Shown here piece by piece: positions 56,601-64,000 of a stretch of DNA of 64,000 nt (position 1 is its first letter; each line of letters starts with the position of its first letter). The DNA comes from Lepidurus packardi (Eukaryota; Arthropoda; Branchiopoda; Notostraca; Triopsidae), in NCBI GenBank assembly GCA_023053545.1, contig JAKZAN010000001.1:8452565-8516564 (forward strand). The letters run 5' to 3'. Under the pieces are notes generated by a model. The model searched no databases. It was not told where the DNA came from and saw only the letters and a program-made list of their open reading frames with translations. The position numbers and the translations under genes are program-made.

Positions 56601-58456
56601 AAAGCAAAAGTAGAGGAGAAGGGCCCCCGACTTCTATTATTGCAATACGCAGAATGTGTAGATAGGGTTAAACCCTACGGTCGGAAATCCAGTTCCAAGA
56701 ACGCACCCAACCCATTCACCGTTTCCAAGCTCAAATCTTGTAAAGGGGAAAATGGCGGCTACTCCAGTTACCAAGGTCAAACTTTTGATGCTGATTAAAT
56801 CAACAAGGCCTATTAACATGCTAACCAAGAAAAGTCCCAAAAAACGTCGCAAAGCGGCACGCCACGTATAAACGCAGCTTATGGCTAACGCGCAGGCGCC
56901 CAAGACCAAAGAAAAATCTGTAAGGCTACGTAAACAATGCTCTGGGGAATGACACAAACACTATTTTGTTAATGAAACACGCTCGCTCTTGTGACTGTTT
57001 TGTTATATTAAGATTATAACATCACAACAAAACTACGTAGCAGGAGTACTCGTGACAGCTGCCGAAAATGGATTGAGAACGAGAACGCGGATGAAGACGC
57101 GAACTGGTGGCCATGAAGACAAAACATAACACGCTACACATGGCTGTGCTTGTGGCGTTGTTGGTTCTTACGAACCAGCGCGAAATCTAGGGCGGGGCTT
57201 AGCCGGTGTAAAATAACTCGCCTTGTCCGTTTTCTCTTTTGCCCCCCACTTTATTTTCACTACCCTATCCCAGCTGTGTTGATAAATAATAGGTAGTAAT
57301 TCAGCCAAGCCGGATAAGATGAACTAATTTCGGCAATTTGACTAAAGCTATCTCACAGCTTACAACAGGACAGTTTTGTACAGTACAGTCACGCAGTTGC
57401 CATGTGAAACGCAGCCAAAATTGAAAACAAAAGTAATGGAAAAGGGACTGTGGGTCATTTGCATAAGCTTGTGGGCTTCTGTGGAGACTTCCCGCCCAAT
57501 ATCCCCATTAAGCGTTACCGCAATTGCGACTCAGGCGAAATATGCTGTACTATTGCCAAGAACCTTGGGAACCGCACGATAGCGTGTTTAAAATAGAGAA
57601 ACAAAGTAAGCAAGTGAAATAGTACTCGAATTTGTAAGATCTAGTTATGGAATAATTATTTTAAAAAAAAGTTTGACATTACAATACGCAAACGACCTTC
57701 ATAGTTCGTTTAGGAAACGCTTCACGAAGTTTTGAGGTGTAAAAAAACTTGGCTAAAAAGTTTTACTCACATCCCGAAGCTAAGACGGTGCAAGTGCAAA
57801 ATAATTGCGTTCTGCTCTAAAATGGCTCGCTTTGGCTTTTACTCGCAAGATTTTATACGTCTTGGCAACACGAGACTAGCTATCAGGACTGGATCTTAAT
57901 TTCAGTCTGGAATTTCAGCTGGAATAAGATAGTTCACCTCAAAAACAGATAAAAGGAAGAAGATACCTTCAATGTCCTGTCCCAAATAACTCTTCGAAGA
58001 TCTTATATAATTATAAATGAACATTATGGATCGCTAGATAATGTCACGTGATCACGATGAGCTGAGAAAGGTGGGAAGTCACAAATGTCCAGAATATGGC
58101 GTATTTACCTTTAGACTGGACTTATTTCCCAGCTGGAGGGCTTTGCGATGGCGATAGCGTGCTGGTAAGGAGGATCGCGGACGAGCGCAGCATCGATCGT
58201 CAATTTCGGGAGAAGATGTTTCTTCAGGAATGGGTTCGCAAAGCGGCTGCAATGCCGGTCCGCGCACCGTAACCACTTTCCCACTTCCTCTACCACTCGT
58301 GGTGGGCGGTTCCTGGATTCGTACTTTACGTCGCGACTTTGAGGGCGTCTCCCGTTTAAAAACACCCATTGCTTCTTCGCTGGGTACATTAATGTCGAAA
58401 CCTTCTTCGCCATTTAGCAACAGTTGCTCGCAATCTTGAAAGCTAGGATCTTTCAT
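41629..58456 (-). CDS. PRKAG: AMP-activated protein kinase gamma subunit, multi-promoter gene
   Basis: The adenine-nucleotide-sensing subunit of AMPK. Core exons: 46356-46229, 45752-45704, 43217-43080, 43012-42860, 42800-42622, 42556-42353, 42287-42141, 42080-41987, 41951-41629. Four CBS repeats are complete: [66 protein letters not shown] and VHRLVVVD. The nucleotide-binding Arg and His residues of these motifs are all kept. Upstream shared exons are 52215-52080, 51580-51282, 50910-50680 and 50395-50341. Five alternative first exons enter at two points (listed separately). The full protein is about 872 residues from exon B, 827 from A, 821 from F and 728 from G. The long Ser-rich N-terminal parts are as in PRKAG2/3 or insect SNF4Agamma. 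A Ser/Glu-rich C-terminal tail of about 107 residues follows the last CBS repeat. Confidence 0.95.
43312..44503 (-). CDS. Unidentified nested coding region inside an AMPK gamma intron
   Basis: The intron between AMPK exons 45752-45704 and 43217-43080 holds several same-strand coding-looking segments. These are 44359-44231 ([20 protein letters not shown]), 44134-43984 ([20 protein letters not shown]), 43835-43552 ([20 protein letters not shown] and [18 protein letters not shown]), 43512-43468 ([15 protein letters not shown]) and 43338-43312 (ERVLEVQS then stop). The last three join in phase across introns of 39 and 129 nt. A candidate ATG is at 44503. The join between the first two segments is not solved, and a stop follows the second. 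A poly-C tract at 44211-44228 may hide an indel. I do not recognise the family. It could be a nested gene or a decaying pseudogene. Confidence 0.45.
44211..44228. repeat. Poly-C tract, 18 nt
   Basis: A simple homopolymer directly beside the donor of a nested coding segment (44359-44231). Its length may be misassembled. Confidence 0.9.
44846..44885. repeat. Perfect 14-bp inverted repeat (hairpin)
   Basis: TTAACGATTCTCAT and its exact complement are separated by 12 nt. Two TTAGG-like repeats precede it. It lies in the large AMPK gamma intron. It could be an RNA hairpin or the core of a small element. Confidence 0.7.
46473..47244 (-). CDS. PRKAG: AMPK gamma alternative first exon G, myristoylation-like start
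   Basis: 772 nt from ATG 47244 to CGA G|GTGGAA, phase 1, matching the core exon at 46356 only about 115 bp away. The start [12 protein letters not shown] fits the N-myristoylation signal MGxxxS/T, with cysteines nearby that could be palmitoylated. A second Cys cluster (CGAACC) follows. The donor is weak at +3 to +5, so this exon is slightly less certain. Confidence 0.7.
47911..48028 (-). CDS. PRKAG: AMPK gamma alternative first exon H (short)
   Basis: 118 nt from ATG 48028 ([20 protein letters not shown]) to CGA G|GTGGCT, phase 1, matching the core exon at 46356. It is a very basic 39-residue start with an RALSFRS motif. It is found only because the frame ends at the right phase next to the other alternative starts. 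Confidence 0.55.
48343..49393 (-). CDS. PRKAG: AMPK gamma alternative first exon F
   Basis: 1051 nt from ATG 49393 ([14 protein letters not shown]); an upstream in-frame ATG exists at 49438. It ends AAA GAA G|GTTAGC, phase 1, matching the core exon at 46356. The product of 350 residues is Ser- and His-rich ([12 protein letters not shown]) with basic serine motifs FRRLSHSHK and RTRSHSLDG. No folded domain is recognised. Confidence 0.8.
50341..50395 (-). CDS. PRKAG: AMPK gamma small exon before the core
   Basis: 55 nt, phase 0 to phase 1, encoding [18 protein letters not shown]. It ends with a single G that completes the GGT codon of the core exon at 46356. Confidence 0.65.
50680..50910 (-). 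CDS. PRKAG: AMPK gamma shared upstream exon E
   Basis: 231 nt, phase 0 at both ends. It encodes a Gly/Ser-rich segment with SKSRPRAGS, then [20 protein letters not shown]. The acceptor is TTTTTAG and the donor AGT|GTAAGA. Confidence 0.7.
51282..51580 (-). CDS. PRKAG: AMPK gamma shared upstream exon D
   Basis: 299 nt, phase 1 to phase 0. It encodes (TP)n repeats followed by [20 protein letters not shown]. That is a basic serine motif of a kind I remember from the N-terminal extension of invertebrate AMPK gamma. The donor is CAC|GTAAGC. Confidence 0.75.
52080..52215 (-). CDS. PRKAG: AMPK gamma shared upstream exon C
   Basis: 136 nt, phase 0 in and phase 1 out. Its donor GTATAA makes GCA G|GT ACG with the next exon. 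It encodes a Ser-rich segment ending GVGARPRAG. Confidence 0.7.
52216..55683 (-). other. AMPK gamma intron between first exon B and exon C
   Basis: About 3.5 kb. A plus-strand open frame of 154 codons at 53778-54242 is the longest, but shows no family features. A GGTTCAAATCC string at 53709-53719 resembles a tRNA B box without a tRNA fold around it. Nothing else is seen. Confidence 0.5.
55684..56166 (-). CDS. PRKAG: AMPK gamma alternative first exon B
   Basis: 161 codons from ATG 56166 ([20 protein letters not shown]) to the donor CAG|GTGAGC in phase 0, compatible with the exon at 52215. The product has [13 protein letters not shown], a phosphosite-like basic/serine stretch, then an acidic stretch and Ser/Asn repeats. 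It could be a second promoter, or an internal exon that keeps its own ATG. Confidence 0.75.
58109..58456 (-). CDS. PRKAG: AMPK gamma alternative first exon A
   Basis: 116 codons from ATG 58456 ([11 protein letters not shown]...) to the donor AAG|GTAAAT in phase 0. The next shared exon (52215-52080) starts in phase 0 ([12 protein letters not shown]), so the join is in frame. The product is acidic at first, then basic, with [12 protein letters not shown]. No domain is recognised. Confidence 0.7.
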
Positions 58457-60346
58457 TGTAACCCAGGCTTACCTATTTTACAAAAGAAAAAGCTGCACAA
58501 AATTAAATTCTGCGTCTCTAGTTTTATGACTGGCTATTCCGAAATGAGATACGACATATCTCTAATGATATGAATAGTAAAACGATTGGAATGTTTGAGC
58601 TTCTTCTGTTCCCTAGGTGTATGTCATATTTCATTCATAAAAACCTACCCGTGATTATAATATCCGATCTCTCATAAAATTAGAAACGGGTGAAATATAA
58701 AACCTCCTTATTGTTTAGATGCTAAATATAAATTAAAGACAAAGAGACGCAAAAGTCTATTAAAAACAAAAAGACACATAATTGGCATAAAAGAAAAGCT
58801 TGCGAACAAAGGAGTTGCATGCAGAGGGACCGCCTATAGAAGTGCACCGAGTGCAACCCCGTACGAGATCCCACTTCCCTAGTTCCTGACTGGATCGATG
58901 ATCACCCAGCAACAGTGTGTTAGAGTTGGCTTAGCTCATGTGCTTTATGTAACATAAAATATCAAACATCAGCTGTCTATACCTGCGCCGAAACGTTAAA
59001 CTTGCTGTTTTGCATTCCTATAAAAACCTGTCAATCAAGCCGGTTTTATAACCATTAACAATTTAATTATTCCACGGCTTGTAATATACTATGAGAATTT
59101 ACATGTAGTTTGATTTGGGATTCCTATCTTACGTTGGGAATGCTGACGCTCAAGACAGGAATAGTTTAGTTAGAAACCGGTTTTATCCGGACTATTGGCG
59201 CTTTTCCCGCGGATGCTCTCATTGCTGTCCGGTGAACGAGCAATAGTTTACAACACGCAAACAGGTTCAGGAAACCTCGTGCTCTCAAGGATAAGTCTTT
59301 TGTTCTTCTATCTGTCTGGCTCCTTCGTCCTTATCAAGTAAACATATAAACACTTACCTAAACTGTCCAAATTCATACCCTGAAGGAATAATACACAGTA
59401 AAACACGACAATTCTTGTTAAAAACTTACTGGCAAAACACAGGGTGTGAGAACCAAGATGTGCAGATTTCTGTAATCAGCCTGTGTTTATATAGATCAGC
59501 GCTATAATTAGCCCGCAATATTTAGCTGGGAGGTACATTTTTTCGATGATATGCAGTTCAGTATACGCTATCACAACGACAATCACCGCTTCCGTCCGTT
59601 GCTGGGCAGTGAACGGCAAGAAAACAACACAGACCTACAATAACACATCTAACGCTTATAAACCACGCAAACCGGTAAAAATAGGCAGTGGACAAGAGAG
59701 ATAGACGTATGGCTATCGCCGAACGAGCAAGACAGGCGAAAATTCGTAACAGCAGTTCATGTATATGGTCCAATACACAACAAACCGACACACATGGCAA
59801 AGCGTCCCAGGCGTCGATGCCAAAGGTCCACTACTACGACGCATGAATCCACCCTCTCTCCTCCTTCTTTTGTTCTTCCCTCTCGCCGTCACAAACTGCG
59901 GCCACAAATCCTGTCGCCCAGGTCATGTCACGAAAAGGGGGGAACGCCTTTAATTTTCATTAGCAACCGGACAACTTTTTTTTTGCCTGAACACAGCTTT
60001 ACTGCCTTTTTTTTTACATGACCATGCCAAGTAGTACTGCGATTCGAGCAAACAATCCTCTAGAGCCAAAAGCTTTCTACGCAATTCCATATTCTTTTCT
60101 TGAGTACCTTTCTTAAAAAACGAACAATTTCAATACACAGCCAATGCGAAAGTTTATAAAAACGCCCAAAGTTGGTTACATGCCAAAGTCGCTTTCTTAT
60201 TTTTAACAGGATTATCTCTGCTTGACGCCGAAGGTGATGTGAGTTAGCTTGCCGATTTATCCCTTCCTGTTAAAAAGAATGTGTATGCACAGCATAGAAA
60301 CACTGCTGCAACATGAACATAAAAAGAGTAGGGGGATTTGGCCCAA
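58457..60346. other. Intergenic region between AMPK gamma first exon A and IMPACT
   Basis: About 1.9 kb holding the promoter of exon A and the IMPACT 3' UTR, since both genes are on the minus strand. No gene is recognised. Confidence 0.6.
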
Positions 60347-61577
60347 TTATTTGTTTTTCTTCTTTCTGTGGTTAGAATCTGTGGTTACGCTTTCGTCACT
60401 AACATTGCTAGACTTGGCAAGGAACCCACCCACTTGTAAGGCATCTCTGGCAGCATTGTTAATCAACTTAAATCGATCCCCACCTAATAAGATGCCCCCA
60501 AACCAGCGTGAAACCACAACCACCACGTTTTTGGCGTCCAAAATCTTTTGTGAAAACTCAACATGAAGAAAAAATTCCATATCGTGACTAATTACCTGCA
60601 ACAGATGCAACATTCTACCGCCAGCTAGGTCTTCACCATCATCTTCACAGTCCTGAAGCCATACTCGCTTTGACTCGTCATAAATGCGATAAGCATACAT
60701 GTTATGAGTGGCTTGTTCAATCTTTCGGTTCTCGTACAGCTTGGCTAGGACCAGCCTTGGAAAAATGTAAAAAGCGTGTTACGTTCAAGTGCTCATAAAA
60801 GTTGCTCTTTACGAAAAAAGCGGCTTACTTGATTTCCTTCAGGGAAGAAACCCTGGCAGAATGGCCTTGGAAAGTACTCTTACGCTCCATAAAGGGTTCT
60901 GTGCTAACGATAGATGGGCAAATTTCTACTGAAGAGCTATCTTCAACAGGGATGTGATACCTGACCGCAACTTGCGCAACAGGTGGTACACGACTTGACA
61001 GCAAAGTGGCATTACCAGCAGGTATGGTATCTCTTAAATATTCTCTTAACTTTTCAATCCATAAGTGAAGAATGCACCCTCCAGCGTGAGCTCTAAGCAA
61101 GGATAAATTAACGTTGTAAGAGCATAATTAAAATTTAAAACAAAATTACTCATAAATCGATTCTAATTGGTTATAAATGGCGTCCTTATCGTGACCCTTC
61201 ATCCATGGTGCCGTCAATAAATAATACGGCGGCGAATGGCTGGGATAATCAGACGGCAAAGTAATGACAAGAGTTGCAGAATGCCCGTTTTCCGTCACAG
61301 TGGCATTATAGGTCCGATTAGCTTCGTCTTCCGTCTTAAACTCATCCTGATCATAAATAGCACACAAGGCTTCAATTTCCTGAAACTAAATTTTAAAAAT
61401 GTAAAGTTTTTAACGTAAAGGAAGCCTTTACATTAATTTTTTTTTTGTCTTTCAAACAAATCAAGAATTAACTTCAAGACTTAAAAATAAAATGAAGACT
61501 TGTTAAATTAACAATATACTTATGGTACCTAATTGAACTTCACTTACCTGTGCTGGTATGTTCTCAGTTTCGTTCAT
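60347..61577 (-). CDS. IMPACT: IMPACT (RWD domain and UPF0029 domain), five exons, complete
   Basis: A cytosolic regulator that competes with GCN2 for GCN1 and so dampens the amino-acid-starvation response. Exons: 61577-61548, 61379-61150, 61092-60829, 60755-60596, 60544-60347, giving 293 residues (human 320). Residues about 11-95 form an RWD domain (EIEALCAIYDQDEF, LPSDYPSHSPPYYLLTAPWM, LHLWIEKLREYL). The C-terminal UPF0029/Impact domain shows ERKSTFQGHSA, LVLAKLYENRKIEQATHNMY, AYRIYDE, LQDCEDDGE and VVVVSRWFGGILLGGDRFK, then INNAAR. The last intron (51 nt, 60595-60545) is in frame. Removing it gives LLQ|ILDAKNV, as in the human LMEILNVKNV. The tail is lysine-rich. Confidence 0.96.
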
Positions 61578-61600
61578 TTCTGTTTTTCAATTCCACAGTT

Positions 61601-61780
61601 TAACTACTTCTTAACGTTTCTGAAAGTCTTGTCTTATCTTGTTGAGCTTGTGAGGTTGAGACTTATCTGAGTTGAGTACGCCGCGTTGAGTAACTACTTC
61701 TTAACGTTTCTGAAAGTCTTGTCTTATCTTGTTGAGCTTGTGAGGTTGAGACTTATATGAGTTGAGTACGCCGCGGAAGT
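61601..61780. repeat. Tandem duplication, 2 x 90 bp, at the IMPACT 5' end
   Basis: Copy 1 (61601-61690) and copy 2 (61691-61780) both begin TAACTACTTCTTAACG and end near GTACGCCGCG. They differ mainly by CTTATCTGAG versus CTTATATGAG. The first copy lies only 24 bp upstream of the IMPACT start codon, so the array covers the 5' UTR and probably the promoter. Confidence 0.95.
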
Positions 61781-63413
61781 ATAATATGGCATTCGATAAC
61801 CTCAAAAACAATTAATATAGAAAAGAAAAACGTACTTGACTGATACCCTAAAAGACGACCAGTAAGCATCTATCAATGCTATCCTATCAACATCTACCGA
61901 ACTCTTATCAAGTGTATCGGCACTAGCATCTGAAAGCAACTAACCAATTTCCTAGAAGTTTGTAAACATCATGCTTGAGTGGGCTGAGCTAAAACCCACG
62001 AAAAGGATCTGCTGCCATCTATCGTACATACAAATTTATAGCTTTGTCCGCTGAATTCGATAATATGGAGAGGAACTGGAGACGATGCGGTATTACTGGT
62101 CTCGACCAATAGCTAAACAACTATTATACAAGGAATTCGAAATTTAAACATAGGGTTGAAAATGACTCGATATTTGTTTGTAGATGTTTATTATTGCTCC
62201 GTCTTTCCACATTCAACATATCTCGATGACACTAGGAAACGTCTATCTTTACACCCGCAGTAATAACGTCAAGATATGGCTTTGTACCGTATTTGTCCGG
62301 ATGTCAGGAAAACTGCCAATATAAATCCAAAGACTACTTAATTTAGTTACTTTTTCGACCAGCCAGATCTACTTTTTCTTTTATCATTATTTACAGTACA
62401 ATTATTAGGTAACAATCAGGATATATATATATATACTCAATTTACAATAGGACACAACCTTTTTTCATTTTTGAAAGGTTACAATGGAGGGCTCAAAATA
62501 GACTGTATGTTACCTTATTTTGTTCACTACTACAAGAAACCTACTACCAGCCCAAAAGCTCAATAATTTTTTTATTTTATTTTAAGCGCGACTTGTAACC
62601 ATTGGTACTGATTAACGCTAACCCTAGATTGATTATTACTCCAGCTATAAATCTTCCCCTCAGAGCACAAAAGCTGCCTATATATAATTTTTGTCTCATC
62701 CAAAAAAGGTATGAACGGAATATCCAAGTAAAAGTTCAAACAAGGGAATATTGAAATCATTAAAATAATTTTAAAACTTCCCCAAACATTTGAAAACAAC
62801 GGACGGCGAAAGGATGCATAAAAAGGTTCACTGAATCGAATATTTTACCCACTATTTTTAATTTTCTAAAAAATTGATAACTCTGGGTTTTAGCTAAAAA
62901 CACGACGTAACTAAAATAGAGAATTATCAATTCAAAGCCTGGTTCCAAAAAGTTGTTCTCTTTAGCTTCTGAAACAACACATTCAGCGTTTCCGTTTTGC
63001 AACAGACTCCTCCATGTTCGTTTGGGGTATATCACAATATCGTAAACCCATCTCATACGTAAGCCAAGGCTTGGGCTATCAACTGGCGAACAACTGATCG
63101 GTTCAACTAAATGCAAAGCAAACCGGAGACATAAATGTCATAAAAGATGCGCGCCCAATGAGGAAGACACTTGATCCCTCCCCCCCCAAAAAAAAACAAA
63201 AAAATATTGCATGTGTGCAGTTGTACGACGCTAGACAGAGCTACGACATGATGTACACATGATATCCGCATTGACAATGATTAAAAAAAAAAACTTTTGA
63301 ACTACTAAACGTTTCCATCTGTCCTGCGCTCATCGAATTGTGACATTGTTAGTATCGGCTTTCGGCTGTATGCTAAGTTGTGCAAAGACAGTAGGTTCTG
63401 AGGACTACCATGT
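61781..63413. other. Intergenic region between IMPACT and PPP1R3
   Basis: AT-rich, about 1.6 kb. A minus-strand frame of 118 codons at 63116-62760 has hydrophobic stretches but no recognisable family. (TA)n is present near 62420-62436. It probably holds the 3' UTR of the PPP1R3 gene and the IMPACT promoter. Confidence 0.5.
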
Positions 63414-64000
63414 TTAGAGATACGGCATCCAAGGATCGGAGGGTGATGGCAAAAGCAGAGTAGAGGCAGCCGAGGGCGCGCAAGTTGAGATGCACTGAAA
63501 AATATAGTTTAGGTTGCTATTATTATCCCAGAATTCTTGTCCGGCTACTCTGTAACAGACGGCGAAACCTAGGCGTTGTCCTGGCTGTAACGTCGGGATA
63601 TAAATAAGGAAACTGAATCGGTCTGATAAACCATCGCAGGAATTGGCCACGTAACTTGCCACGACGTCAATGGAAGTGAGCCATTCATCGGTCGTATACC
63701 GCACTACTACCGACTTGTGAAAATCAACGTTCAAAACGCGGACTAAACCGCGAATAGTCATGTCTTCGACCATGACGGCGTTCTCCAGACACACTCGTTC
63801 GCTTTTGACCTTATCTAAAAAAGTAGGGCAACTGCCCGGCTGGGTAAACCCGGCCATCAAGGAACGATTAGGTACGAAGGAGACGGTGCTCAGAGGTAAA
63901 TTGCGGCGAGGTACGTAAGCCGCAACTGGAACTGAAGTGGTTCTTCCTGAATAATTTGGATAGCGGGAGGTTAAGCTGGAACAAGGCTTGAGTTCTACGT
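63414..64000 (-). CDS. PPP1R3: Glycogen-targeting PP1 regulatory subunit (PPP1R3 family), 5' end beyond the window
   Basis: Targets protein phosphatase 1 to glycogen to activate glycogen synthase. The frame is open from the window edge to a stop at 63414-63416, so about 195 C-terminal residues are present and the start is missing. A CBM21 carbohydrate-binding domain is evident: FLDKVKSERVCLENAV, RGLVRVLNVDFHKSVVVRYT, TDEWLTSIDV, RFSFLIYIP and GQEFWDNNSNLNY. These match PPP1R3B/C/D (VCLENCSL, TGTVKVKNVSFEK, GQVFWDNNDGQNY). Upstream, STVSFVPN sits where the PP1-binding RVxF motif (RVSFAD) is expected, but it lacks the basic residue. The 20 residues after the domain are Ser/Pro-rich. Assignment to one paralogue is not possible. 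Confidence 0.9.
   Translation of the reverse strand, partial: VELKPCSSLTSRYPNYSGRTTSVPVAAYVPRRNLPLSTVSFVPNRSLMAGFTQPGSCPTFLDKVKSERVCLENAVMVEDMTIRGLVRVLNVDFHKSVVVRYTTDEWLTSIDVVASYVANSCDGLSDRFSFLIYIPTLQPGQRLGFAVCYRVAGQEFWDNNSNLNYIFQCISTCAPSAASTLLLPSPSDPWMPYL

Noticed and set aside
60545-60595. 17-residue insertion in the IMPACT C-terminal domain
   Set aside because: It is an in-frame 51-nt GT-AG intron; excision gives the expected LLQ|ILDAKNV.
62760-63116. 118-codon minus-strand ORF as a further PPP1R3 exon
   Set aside because: The PPP1R3 frame ends in its own stop at 63414, no good donor precedes it, and the AT-rich frame shows no family features.

Overview
The window is animal nuclear DNA. 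It has spliced protein genes with GT-AG introns (many only 50-65 nt long), large non-coding stretches and transposon remnants. A Tbx20-type T-box gene, NAA80 and a PRKAG-type AMPK gamma gene all point to Metazoa. The protein tails are too divergent to be vertebrate, so an invertebrate, possibly an early-branching one, is likely; the phylum cannot be fixed from the sequence. I assembled the gene models by hand, joining exons by splice sites, reading phase and remembered family sequences. No alignment or database search was run.

Layout, left to right. Positions 684-8061 (+) carry a complete six-exon Tbx20 gene with an Eh1 repressor motif before the T-box. Positions 8062-25529 are about 17 kb with no gene I can support. 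At 25530-30599 (+) lies a complete 17-exon site-1 protease (MBTPS1) gene; intron 12 contains a short, decayed pogo/Tigger-like DNA transposon. At 32451-31117 (-) is a NUDT19 Nudix hydrolase with an apparent 1-nt frameshift near its C-terminus. At 34313-36261 (+) is a complete HERPUD gene. Positions 36262-40356 are rich in repeats: a hAT-like MITE with an 8-bp target duplication, a possible tRNA-derived SINE and a diverged duplication. At 40357-41215 (+) is the actin N-acetyltransferase NAA80.

Positions 58456-41629 (-) form one large AMPK gamma-subunit gene. Its nine-exon core, with all four CBS repeats, can be reached in frame from five alternative first coding exons. One of these starts with an N-myristoylation-like sequence. 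A further set of same-strand coding-looking exons sits inside one of its introns. At 61577-60347 (-) is a complete IMPACT gene with a 90-bp tandem duplication just upstream. At the right edge, 64000-63414 (-), is the 3' part of a glycogen-targeting PP1 regulatory subunit (PPP1R3, CBM21 domain).

Several genes share physiology, although this proves no functional linkage. S1P activates ATF6 and SREBP, HERPUD is an ER-stress/ERAD protein, and IMPACT restrains GCN2. AMPK gamma and PPP1R3 both act in energy and glycogen control.
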